NCBI GenBank assembly: GCA_947652115.1
Contig: OX393563.1
Location: 5,857,659-5,921,658, forward strand
Length of the DNA stretch: 64,000 nucleotides
Reading direction: 5' to 3'
From: Blastomussa wellsi
Lineage: Eukaryota > Cnidaria > Anthozoa > Scleractinia > Plerogyridae
Shown: one piece after another, positions 1 through 12,700 of the stretch
How the letters are laid out: every line of letters starts with the position of its first letter
Position numbering within the stretch: the stretch's first letter is position 1
Notes under the pieces: model-generated
What the model saw: only the letters and a program-made list of their open reading frames with translations
Databases searched by the model: none
What the model was told of the DNA's origin: nothing
Made by a program: the position numbers and the translations under genes

Positions 1-127
1 AAGCATTTTTTCAATGTTGTCCATTCCCCGTCCAAAAAAGTAATGATCCGACACCGTTTGTCAATGTTCCTTGTATTTAAAGCTCACGTGCGTACTTATT
101 TTTCCTTTGAGCGTGGGCGTGCTTCAG

Positions 128-778
128 CGGTTTTTACAGTGGCAGAACAGATTTTCCGTCAAGGTTGGTCGCATGGTGAAGACGCAAGCATTTTATTGGA
201 CCGTCCTGGTGTGTGTGTTCTTGAACACTATTGTGTTGGCCGTGGAGTATTATGGTCAACCCGACTGGCTTTCTGTATTTCAACGTAAGTTATAGATGGG
301 AAGGCTTGAAACAAAACCGTATTCCAACAGCTGTTAGTCTATGTAATCTGCGGCTCATCCATGTTCTAATACAGTCAAATTAACGGACGCCTTTGTAAGA
401 CGGGTACCTCTATAAGACAGACAACTGGTGTTGGTCCCCGCGCGTCGTTTTTTGGTCAGTCATTTTACTGAATCTAAACTTTCTACAAGCCCTATACGCC
501 GGACACCTGTAAGAAGGACAGTTGGTGTTAGTGCCTGTTAGTGACTCGGATGCAGTGTAGTGGTTAGAGAGTCTCGTGCAAGCCCAATTCAGCGGAAAAC
601 CTAATAATTAGCTATTTATCTTAAATTTGTTATCTGAGTAAATATGCTTCGTTTATTCCTTTCAGAATACGCGGAAATTGTGTTTTTAACATTCTTCTTC
701 GTGGAGATGGTTCTTAAGATCTATGGCCTTGGATTTCATGTTTACTTCAATTCAAGCTTTAACTGTTTCGATTGCGCT
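128..778 (+). CDS. Cav2: Cav2 exons 1-2 of window: domain II S1-S2
   Basis: Exons 128-284 and 666-778 encode residues 1-90 of the visible product. S1 reads [20 protein letters not shown] and S2 [20 protein letters not shown], followed by the conserved [10 protein letters not shown] at the start of S3. The first exon ends at a GTAAGT donor in phase 1. Its start is uncertain: acceptor AG at 126-127 (exon from Arg-Phe-Leu-Gln-Trp) or AG at 138-139 (exon from Trp); both are in frame. I prefer 128 because RFxxWxNR resembles the basic stretch before IIS1 in related channels. The intron between the exons (285-665) and the next one (779-1177, with a short TA repeat near 1110-1124) hold nothing I recognise. 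Confidence 0.88.
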
Positions 779-3700
779 GTAAGTGATTGCTTTATGTCGC
801 TTTCAAAATTTTGCTTTATTGTTCTCATGTCGACTCATACAAGACAATAAAGTATTTAGTTTTAGAAACTTATTCAGGTAATACAAATGACGAAGGCGTT
901 TATAGAAAACGACACATCTTGATGAGTTTAGCCTAACTCGTGTGAAGCTGTCCTCTGTTATTTCAGTTTGTTTTCTTTGGTGTTTTTCTACCTTGGTAAT
1001 TACATTTAAGGTTTCCCTTTATTTGAAGGCAATTTATACGTAACCGAAGATGACTACATTCAGTTCGTTATGACTAATCACTTTCATTCAGCAAAGTTTC
1101 AGTTGAACATATATATATATATATCCCGACTGATTGCATAATTTACAAGGCCGTTTGTTACTATTTGCTCCCAACAGGTTGTTTGCTGTGGGTATTTGGA
1201 CCTTTTACTTGACATTGTATTGCATCTCAAACTCGGCATCAGTGTACTAAGATGTCTGCGTCTGCTTAGAGTCTTCAAAGTAACGAGGTAAGGTTGTGGT
1301 AACCCTGGGGGGGAAGGGGTACTCCGAAATTATGGGCTGGGTTTTGCGGCTGGCTTCCTGAAATCCGGTTTTCGAAAACATTCGAGGAGGACATTGAGTT
1401 TCCAACGGTTTACTGGCAATGGCATGTATCATCTTCCAAGAATTTCAGAGTGCACAAACTCTGCCCTGTATCTTTTTTGCAAAATCGTCAAAATCTGTAC
1501 CCTGTTTCAAGCCAAAACAGCTTCAAAATACCAGTTTCATACCAGTTTCAAGTAAGGGAGTAACACCATCTCCTCGTCGGATGAAGACCTTGGAAATGCT
1601 TGCGTGACATGTCACGCGCTTGTCTATTTGTCATGCAGTTGCCATTCCCAGGGTAGCATTGAAGGTTCCTTACTAATTTTGTGTTTACTCTTATTGCAGA
1701 CACTGGCGGTCGTTGAGAAACCTAGCTACCTCTCTCGTGAGCAGCATCAAGTCTATCGTGAGCCTGATTTTCCTGTTATTCCTGTTCATCCTGATTGCTG
1801 CTCTCCTTGGTATGCAAATCTTCGGCGGCAAGTAAGTAAATTTATCATGGCCTTTTCTCTTCGTTCCACGATGGATAGCAAGCAGTTTTTTGCTATCCAT
1901 GGTTCCACATCTTGACTGAAGCCATGAATTTTATTTCTTTGCATGAAGCGTTCTGTGACTGCAAGCTTACATTGTTGGCCCCATTAAAGGGACTTCGACA
2001 CTTTTCTGGAAATAAGCGCCAGAGGCGATTAATGCATCTGTTTTATGTATCTAAACGTCGCACAAAACAGACGCATAACTCGTCTCGGACGGATAATTCA
2101 TCAAGATAAACCCGAGACGTACAAAACAGATCAGTTGTTCCAGCGTATTTCATTTGCACTTCGTTGTTTCCTTCTCTTCTGAGTTGGAACGAGGCCAACC
2201 TAGATGGCTTGAGAAGCTGCCATTTCTTCTTGGAGCATCATTTCACTGAAGCTCCGTTTTACGACTTTGTGATTCCGGCATTTGTTCATTTTCGAGCCTC
2301 CACTTTCGAGTTAATGTTTCGATTTCCCCGCTAATTTTGGCAGCAACAAGAATTCTTATGCTCAGTCTCTTTCGCTCCACTTTTATTCGTCTAAGGCGTT
2401 TTATGCGTCTCCGTATTTACCATCATCATTTATTTGCCTTTATGTGAATAAAAAAAGTTAGAAATACAGCAGGTTGTTAGGCGAGGAGACCTCAGGAAAC
2501 CACCAGGCTTATAGGGGAACAGACACAATGTATCTCAGACGAATTAGTCGTCTGCCAAGATAAATACGGCCAATGTTTGATGCTATCACAAATTTAAAAA
2601 GACGGTAATCACTTTTAGCATGAATTTGTCTTAGTTTGTGTTGGTACAGTTTATATATAAAGTTACATTCTTAGAAAGGCTTTATACACGATCAGTGAGA
2701 GCCCCAAATAGATGAATCAAAAAGAGCGTCAGAAGTGAGAAAGAGTGATTATTTTATAACCACGCCCGTTAAATTTCACGCAGGTTTACAGAAGAAAAAA
2801 CGCCAGAAACAAACTTTGATAATTTCCAAAACGCCATGTTAGCTGTCTTTCAGGTTTGTTTTTTATTTATCAGTGGTGCTTATTATTTGTATGTTTGTGT
2901 GTGTATTGAAGGCCAAGTTACATGAAGTAGCTTTTCCTGCAACTTCAGTGCAACGCCACGATGACTGTCGAAAAACATTGCAATTTGTAGAGGGGATGTC
3001 TCGCGCTCGCAACTTTGCGAAAAGAAGAGGATTGTTGTACTTTTCTTTTATAACATTTTGTTGCATTACAAGTAGCTTTCAGTGCAACCTTTATTGCCTC
3101 GTGTAAAGTGGCCTAAAGAACGGCGCATCTTAAAAATTTGATCAACTTTTTAAGATTTTGTCGTTCATAATATCTTCTTCAGTTGGAACCATACATGTGT
3201 ACAGTCTTCGGTTTGTTTATTTATTCCTCAGTGTCTTCTACCTAAGAGAAAGTTTTTTCAGGATTCCTTCAATTTTAAAGTATTTGTAAATTAACCTAAA
3301 ATTCGTTCCTTTACGTTTTCCACCCATTTGTCTGCAAAACCCTGAAAAGAAAAGTAACAAACGGATTCTGTGGTTCGCAGAGCCTCTTGGAACTTTGTGA
3401 AAATTTTTCTTGACTTTTTGGTATTGTTGCTTTTGTGTACAAAAGATACTTACAGGGGAGGACTGGAATTCGGTTATGTACAGTGGTGTAAAGGCACTTG
3501 GTGGACCTCACAAGGCAGAAGGAGTCGCAGCAAGCTTGTATTTTGTACTTCTCGTTATCTTAGGAAATTGTATCCTTCAAATCATTCACTCAGCGGAAGG
3601 AATAGGCTCTTTGCACGACCCAGCCACTTAATGTCCCAGAGCGTAGCTTGCTCACCAGCAGGGTGTTATTTTTTACCATGTGACTGGGTCGTGCAAAGGG

Positions 3701-6700
3701 CCTATTATTTGAGGTGAAAGGTCTGCGGTATATCTTGGGAGCTTCTCGTGGGAGATACCAGTGAGTAGGGCGTTTTATGGGCCGCTGCTGGCTCGAGTGG
3801 TGGCCGCGGTCACTGCGCTTTGGTCTTGGACAAGACACTTAGTACCTCTCTCCCCCAAGAGTGTATATAGATTATCACCTGTTAAGATAAAAGTTTCGTA
3901 TCGAGTTTTTAATGGCATATTCACAAAATAATGAGTCTTCGAGCGAGTGAGTGAATATGGCATTAAAAACTAGGGAATAAAGGCGATATCATTCTCTTAA
4001 CATTATCATGCTCATCTGGCCGAGATATTTTTTTCGTTCTCTTCGAGAAACCGCAGTGAAATGATATCACATCACTTCGCGGCTATCATTTTTACTCACG
4101 ACTTTATCGCACTGATATCCACATTTATATGATAACCAAATAAATGCGCGTGCTATGATTGGTCAATCAGCTATGGTTTATTGTGCCAGTAAACTCATGG
4201 AAAAATCGCACATTTTCTGAATTATTATATAAAAGCAATAGACCACACGTTACTATGGTTTATAGACTGATAAACCACTTGGGATGTTGGTAGAACACTC
4301 AAAGAATTTTTAAATCACTCGCCTTCGGCTTGTGATTTACAAATTCTTCCCGCGTGGTTTATCAGCCTACAAACCATAGTAACTTGTGGTCCATTGCTTA
4401 AATAATGTGAAATAAAAATGGGTCCCGGTGAACTTTTCAGGCTATTTTGCAGTAAAAAGCACACTAAACAAAAAACAAACGGCCTGTCAAAGAAAAACGT
4501 TACGGAAACGACAAACCGTTGACCCGTTTTCACCTTTCTTTTTTTCTCGAATAGGGTGTCATTTTTCGGGTTTGGGCATTAAATATGGTATAAAATTCCG
4601 TTTTCTTTATCCTTAAGTAGGGGCAGGGTTTTAGAACCTTCGCGGTACACACCTATCCGAAATTTAAAGGAGTACCCACCGGGCCCATTTGAAGGCAGCA
4701 TGTTTCCTTAACCACTGAACAGACACGCTGCTAAATGTGTTCTTGGCCATCGCTGTGGACAACTTGGCAAACGCACAGATCTTAACAGAGGACGAGGAAA
4801 ACGAAAAGCGGGAGAGAGAAAGAAATCGCGCGCTCAACAAACAGAGATACACTAAGAAAGGCAAAGGCTGGGGAAAAGCTGGCGCCAAGCTTCCTGTGGT
4901 AATGGCGATCAATCACTTTGTTCGCAAGAAGAATGGACACGCGTCAACTTCAGCTGGGGATCAAGCCAACACCGTGTGGTTAGTTAACTGTTATTGTAGT
5001 CGATGACTGCTTCTCATTTGCCGCACATCTCGTACCAGCCAGAACCTTCTTTCTTACTCAGTTTCTAAAGTAGTTTTTCAATTCATAAGAAATCCATAAC
5101 AGTTGCTAGGGATTGCTCAAGATGGCTTTTTGTTGCAAGTGATTTTGGGCCGTGAAATGGCGAATTTCATTTACGAAACATATCTTAATACTGATAATAT
5201 GGGTGATGACGATGACGACGTTATGTTCGCTAAAAAGTAATAATAATAAATTATTAATAGTGTATTTCTTTCTTTTTGCATTTTTGCAGTTTAGCTTCTC
5301 GGCCTGGGTAATTGCTAATTTATCTGTAGAGTAATTAAACACCAGAAAAGGTTATTGTTTAAAAATAAATACGCTATTTTCTTTTATTTATAGCACGACT
5401 ATGGAGAACGGGGAAACCAATGCGCCTATGTCTTCGGTGAGTGTACGACAATATAAAAATACAAAATTTGAAATAACTCGAATATATGTATCCCGCCCGT
5501 AGGGCGAGTCAAAATACAAACTACGAGAAAAAATTCGCAGCGATATTACACAACAAAACGTCTAATGAGAGATTTATTATCCAGCACACCAAATTTTTAT
5601 GTCCGTGCGGGCGAATTTCTAACCGCTTCTCTGGAGTACAAATACCGCGTGATATTTGTAGTCGTTTTGGGCGTTATTTGTACTCTGCGAAGCAGAGTTG
5701 TACAATATTTGTGCTGAAAATGGTAATAATTACAACGGCTGCAAAAACGAGAAAACATTCTTTGCTAAACTAGGTACAACGCAACGCAATTTGGTGTTTT
5801 TTCGTGTTGTTTATTTAGTCCCTGAGAAGAAAGATCAAGACATACATTCGAGAGGCCAGTGTCAATGAGAAGGCAGAGGACAGAAACGGGACGGACGCGG
5901 TGGAGCCCGGGGAAACCCCAGGGACACAAAATGAGGGGGGTGATCTAACACGGCGGATGAGGAGGATGAGGAGAGGAAAGAATGAAGCAAATGGTAACAC
6001 GGAAAGGGAAGAAGAGGATGATGAAGGTACGTGTGTGTCATAAGGATGTCACAAATTAACACAATGTCACACTACATTACACATTACATGACGTGATGCT
6101 AGATTGCGTTATACAAGGTGCTATGACATTTGGGACATTTGGAGGTCACAACCTAAGATGATAAACACAAGAGTGATAAAGCGTTACTCGACATTTGGAA
6201 ACCACAAAATAATGTGACACAATGTAGCATAATAAACTTGACTTTTTGTAAGGGAAGATTAGAATGTATGGGGATTGTCAAAAATCTCGCATAAGGTGCT
6301 GTGACATATTGAACCACAGAAATGTCAAGTTAAGTGTGACATAAAGCGTTACACAACACGGAATACGAGGTAACGTAATTTTTCAGTGAAGACGATGGCG
6401 TGGTTTAGCATCAAAATGCATTCATTTTTTTTTTTTCAGATGAAGATGATCAACCAGTTTCTCGAAGAAATTTCATGAAAATTCTGAAGACGGGCGGTCG
6501 GTTTGGCAAACGTCGGCGCCCATCTCGCAAAAAGAAACCAATTATTAAAACCAACACCATGTTCATATTTGGCCCAGACAACAGGTACGATTTAGTTGTG
6601 CGCTCTAAATACTGCAAGTGGCATGTGACATGCGGAAATGCCGTGACATTTGTCACTGTGATATGTGACATATATACTTGACACATTGACGAAAATTGAC

Positions 6701-9700
6701 TGACAATAATCAAGTCTTTCACCACATTTCAATCTTGTATGTGTACCCAAAGGGTTCTTTAATATTGTCACTGAACCAACACTCTATGGGATTGGCACTC
6801 TAAATTTTGATTTCAACTTGAGCTTTCCAATATGTTACGTTACTAAACCACACCACTGTCCTGGTTAGCTCAGTTGGTAGAGCGTCGGGTTCGAGCCCCA
6901 GACCGGACCAACACTTAGGGTCTTAAAATAATTGAGAAGAATGTGCTGCCTTTGCAATGAAATCTGCAAATGGTTAGACCTAATCTTCTCGGATAAGGAA
7001 GAAAAACCGTAGGTCCCGTCTCTTGCATCTTCAGTGTTACGGTAAGCAGGGGTCGTTAAAGAACCCACGCACTTCTCGCAAAGAGTAGGGAACGAGGTTC
7101 CTGGCGTTGTGGTCTGGCCTCGTTTCACGGGTTGGTGCTTAACATGGGGATAACCTCACCGCACCTTTCCCCCTTGGACGGACTTGTCCAACAAAAATGA
7201 GTACGAGTATGAACAAAACTAGCAGTGACTTTTTTTACGCACGTTTTTCCTGTGCTTGCGTTTGTTGCGTTCCGTACCAGTTTTTGTTCGGGGAGGAAGA
7301 GGGCGGGGGGGGGGGGGGGTGGTTCAGTTGGCATGGGGTGTTGGGTGTAATTGCTTCATTGTTTTAATGGTTACTACATTCGGTTTGACATTTGCGGCAG
7401 TCTGTTAAAGAAACCGGTCTTTAAACCGTTCCCCCTTCAGTTATAATGAGGCGGGAGGATGTTTTAATTTACGTTTTCCGTTGCTCTTGTGCTGTTGTTG
7501 CAGATTTCGCCGACAGTGCCACCGGATCGTGAATTTACGACATTTTGACAACTTCATGCTCGTTATCATTATGCTCAGTAGCATTACAATTGCCATAGAG
7601 GATCCGCTTCATGATAATTCAAAAACGAACCAGGTAATCTCACTGCAGCATTGAATCCCTGCCCGGGAGAGGATTACTCCCATATGTGAGCTAAATAGGT
7701 ATGTGCCGCGGGGAAGGGTATGGTTTTTTTAGGTTCTCGGTCCTTAAATAGGGCATCATTTCTGCCCCTTTTGGCATTGTTCCGGGTGTGATCCTTAGAT
7801 AGGGTACCTAACTTTTTGTCGTCTTAAATTGCAGTGCGTAAACGGCAAGCTAAACGAAAAAGAAACGATCTGTTTAAATTGAACGATCCTTTACAGGAGC
7901 GAAATAACGCTGGCCCTTCCTTTGTCCCTTGAATAGGGTGTCATTTTTTGGGTTTGGGCCTTAAATAGGTAATCAATTTTGTTTCTTTATTCTCCAATAA
8001 CGTCAGGGTTTAAGAACCTTCGCGGTACACCTCCTATCCCCCCATTCCCGGGAAATTCGCAACAGGGGATGGTGTTTTCTCTGCGAAGACTGGGTGCCTT
8101 TCCTCAAGCTAAATGTTTTGCCAGATTCTCGTGGCTGCTCTCACATCAACATTCATGGACTCGACAATGTCTAAACATCCCCTCGACCCTCGTCGATCGT
8201 TACAACTGGCTTTATTGGGAGGCTCCGCCCTATCACAAGTTGGAGTATCGTAAATGGAAGGCAAAAGGCGCATGTGTGCATTCAAATTTTAAAAAGTGCC
8301 TTCAAAATACCTCCAATAGACCCAACTAACGGAGTTATGCAAGGGAAACGTTTAGAAGAAGTGGTTTGATTCTTCGCCAGTTTCTACTATACATATATTG
8401 TTCCTTACTATTCAACAAATGGTCACGTTACCTATATATGGTCATGAAGGGATTGTTATCCTGCGATATACGTTAAGTAACGATAATTCGGCTGAAGTCT
8501 AGCAAGGTGCCGCATAAGGGTAACTTTTCTAGCTGTAAAATGCGTTCCGCTGACAATAAAGCAATTATCTTGCTCAATCTTGAGGAATATCGTCTGATTT
8601 TAGCCAACTCGGCCTACGGCCCCGTCGGCGATATTCCGCGCGATTTCGCAGGAGAATTGTTAAATGCTCTGACTTACTTTTGGTCATAACACTGTGTTGT
8701 TATGACGATGACTTAAGTTAACATACATGAAAGGAGTTCCTTGGCAATAAGATGATAATGTTTCTGACCATGCTGTAAAATCAGATCGTTACAGAAGTAT
8801 TAATTGTTGTCGTCTTCGCTTTTGTTCGGTAGGTCCTGATGCATTTCGACTATGTTTTCACGGCAATATTTGCCCTAGAAGTTATTATTAAGGTGAGGAC
8901 TGCTTTTTAAGAATAGACCTTGACCAATAACCAAACTCGCATATTTTCATGTACAAGTTGTTTTGTTTTATAAGCAGTATTTTCCGAGATATTTTTACAT
9001 GTGTTTTGAAGTGTTCAAAAGTTAGCTTTATTATCCAAGAAAACCTACCAATGGAGTAATAAGCCAGTTCAGAGTTTCAAAAACAAGTGCGCGCGTCGAG
9101 ATAAAATCAAGCATATATTAAAAATACAAAAGATTTTGAATTCAAATTCGTGCAAATATTTTGCATGACAAAAGAAGAAAATTATATGTTTCTGTTTTAT
9201 CCCGACGCGCGCACCTGTTTCTTGAAACTCCGAATTGGCTTATTAAGTAGTAAAAAGAGGATATTACATGGCCGCGCGGAGATGCGAAATTTCTCTTCGA
9301 GTGTTGGAAGTCCTGAGCCCGCGATATGGTCATGTGATACTGGTCAGTGGATACCTTGTTTTGACAGCTATCAATCGATCATAAATCTTCGGACTGTCTG
9401 AAAAAACGTTGACAATACAGTTGTTTTGAAACTATATCTGCTACAACCTCGCCCCAGTCCTTTTCCGTGCGTAGGTACGGGCGGACGGACGCACGTGACA
9501 TCCAAATTTTCCCGGCTCAATGGGTTTGCCAATCTCCATAGGTATGGATGCTCCGGCGCGCGCGGGAGCTTCGTTGCAAACACCAATGAACTTCCAAACC
9601 TTTTAACTTTGGCTGCGAAAGGCGCGATTTACTGCATAACCATAGCAACGGTGATATCTTCACATGTGAAGATAACACGTTATCTTCACGTGTGAAGATA

Positions 9701-12700
9701 TCATGTTTTCGCGCGAAAGCTCACCTGGTATTTCACTGCTGTTTATATAATAAAGCCTTTTAGGCCACTGTGCTGTCCAAGATTGGTTAAATGGGACAAA
9801 TTACGAGTTTAACAAACATTTTTTCAATATAAATGAATCTGGGACGAAATAAACGCGCGGTAACGAGTGCACCCTTTCAGTATACCCGAGTCATTTTCTC
9901 ATTAAGAACGACATAGTTTCAATGTCCGATGTTTTCTTCTCGCTTTGTTCAAGCAGTTCTATTTAACAATTAAGCTGCGAGCCCACGTTTTCTATGAGCG
10001 ACTAGTCAGCGAGGCTTGGCAGAGTTAGTTTACTTTCACTCATAGAAAACAAGGGTGAGCTGTCTTATTGTTTAAGTAGAAACTCTAAGAAAATTACGTT
10101 TCAAAAGCTAAAATTTTATGTACTTTTAAGCCAAAAATAAAGAAAAATCTTGCCTTAAAGGAGCAACGAGAGTACGATCCTGTTTTATCGCCGAGTAGAA
10201 AACAGTTGGAGAACCAATCAAAATCGCGGATTTCCAGTGGAACACGACTGAGTTTCTATTATAAACTGCTGTACTGATCTTAAAAATTCCTTGTATTCAG
10301 GTTGTAGATGTCGGCATCATTCTTCATAAAGGCGCTTACTTCCGAGATTGGTGGAATGTTATTGATGCTCTTGTAGTGTCTTTCAACATGGCTTCTCTTA
10401 TTTTAGCGTGAGTTTAACATTAAATAATTCATTGTAACTAGGTGCAGTGAAAAGCGAAAAGAGAGCTGATTATTCTCGAAAACGGGACTTTGAGGTTTGT
10501 CCCCAGGGTGGGGATTTTGATCGGGAATTTTGACATGGTCGCCATTTTTAATAGTGGGAAAGCGGAATACTTTAATACTTTTGACCAATTACGTTGTCCC
10601 GGGGGTGGGGAATTTGACTTATCTTTTCAGAAAATGTCAAAATCCCCACCCCATGCCCGACCCCTCCCTCCCTCGGGCTTAACACTGATAGGTGCATTAC
10701 TATAGAAAACCGCTCTATTGTCGCCATATTGTTTGCTCTTTTTTCTTGTTCAGAAAAACGGAGAACTCAGGCAGTGGCCGCTCTGTGATCAGAGCACTCC
10801 GAGTGTTCCGTGTGTTAAGACCATTTAAAGGCGTGCACAAAATTAAGAAATTACAGGTATGTAGGTTTACCAGAAACAGCAACAACTCCTCGAAAATTGT
10901 GTCATAGTGCTCGTTTTGTATATTTAGAAAGAACAAACCACTTTCGTCATTTGCAAAGTTTAGTTGTTCCCAAAATGGATGACGTTGGCCCCATCTCCCT
11001 CTCCCTCTCCCCCTCCCTTGGGGGCATGGAACTCAATGATCCTGCATAAAGAGCCTTGATATATGCCGTATTTTCAACGCCGGGCCCCCGAATAAACACC
11101 GGGTCAACAAGGCCGAGTTTTAAATAGACACCGGGGGCGTCTAATCGACGCGTCAATCTCCACGAAGGGAATGTGTCGAAAAAGCCGTAGATCCTGAATC
11201 TATTATCAAAGACGGGTTTTCTCTACAGACGAGAAGCGAGTGTGTAGAGTGTAGAGTGTTTAACATTCATAACTACAATACACGAAGTGCAGCAAATCAA
11301 TCTTATTACCTGCCACGAGCTAGAACAAACTATGGAATATCTAATATTCGCTTTCAAGGACCAAAGGTATGGAACTCTCTTGGGAAAGATTTAAAGTGAA
11401 TCGCTGAGCCAATATTAATGTATTTTGGTTTTCGCTTTCCTTAGGGTAATGAGTTTCTACCCAGTTTATTCTTTGATTTATTTGCTGCCTTAAATTTGAT
11501 TTTTCGTTATTATGTTCAGGATTTCATCCTAGTTTATCTGCCCTTCTCCCCATGGCTTGTAAATTTTGTTTGTCCTATTTATAGTTATCTGTAGTTCAAT
11601 GTGTGCGTGTGTGTGTGTGTCTGCATGCATCATTCTGACCCTTATGTTGTAATTTATTCTATGTAGTTTGGCTTCCTAGCCCTATTAACTTTCCAGTTAT
11701 TTTAGGAAGCCAACACCCCCTTTAGCTTTAAATTCTTACTTCATGTATATTAAATTTTTTCTTCAAGTATAAGGGGTCAATAAAAGTTGTTGCTGTTGTT
11801 GTAGAAGTTGTCGGCTTAGTTGCTTTCTTTTAATTTATCAATAAATGGCTCTGAAAGCTAGTGAAATGTTTTCTTTCAGGCTGTGTTTCGCTGCATGTGG
11901 TACTCGGTAAAGAACGTGGCTAATATATTGATGATCACGGGACTTTTTCTGTTCATCTTTGCTGTCATGGGCGTACAACTTTTCAACGGAAAGTTTCAAT
12001 ATTGTACCGACGAGTCAAAGTTGACGGCGGAAGAATGCAAGTAAGACGACAAAACGCTCTTTCAATTGATTTGCACGTATTTTTGTGGCAGTAGGCATTC
12101 TCGTCCCCCCAGCCGCTTGTCCCTCTTAGCCGGCTGGGGAAAAAATCCCAAATCATTAGCACGTTTTAAATGGTAGATGTGATTGGACTCCCTTTGTTAG
12201 ATTTCAGCTGATCGAATCATGTGTCCCCAGAGCCACTTGTTCCTCGTGCACTGGCCCAGCCGGCTAAGGGAGACAAGTGGCTCTGGGGACGAGAATGAGC
12301 AGCAGGGTGTGGCAGTGGAATGGGCACCACTTTGATACAAAGTTGATAAGCCGCTAACGTAGCCCTCATATAACTTGGAATAGTAACGTGTATGCGAGAG
12401 TGCTAGAATGTGTACCTCTCATGGAAACCTCCCTGGACTGGGAATTTAATCACCTGGAGTGGAAAGAAAATATTTGGACAAACGGCCTCCGTATCAGATC
12501 ACCGTTATTATAGCCAACTGAGCAACGAGTCCAGCAGGTCGTGTTAAAATATTGCGTATAAATATTGTGTGACTATACGTGGTCCAGTTTTGTGTCCAAA
12601 GTATCATGTGGGTTTTCTCCCCTGCTGATCAAGGGTTTTTCGTTGTGTACTTATCGGTTTCGTCTCCTTAAAAAGCAGCTGCCATCTACAACTACTGCCA

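Larger units (their letters stand above)
3570..4722 (+). other. U12-type (minor spliceosome) intron in Cav2
   Basis: The donor GTATCCTTC matches the U12 consensus GTATCCTTT at eight of nine bases. The branch-point TTCCTTAAC at 4704-4712 matches the U12 consensus exactly. The acceptor AG is at 4721-4722, 10-11 nt after the branch adenosine, within the short distance typical of minor introns. The intron splits a Tyr codon in IIS6 (T then AC) and splicing restores [16 protein letters not shown]. It is 1,153 nt long and contains two foldback elements (3601-3706 and 4221-4406) and a dispersed repeat (4547-4660). Minor introns are known in animal voltage-gated Na and Ca channel genes. Confidence 0.92.

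Noticed and set aside
6861..6915. tRNA gene
   Set aside because: A- and B-box-like segments are present but the anticodon arm is missing, and the sequence continues into a repeat found again at 17650-17943; this is a SINE.
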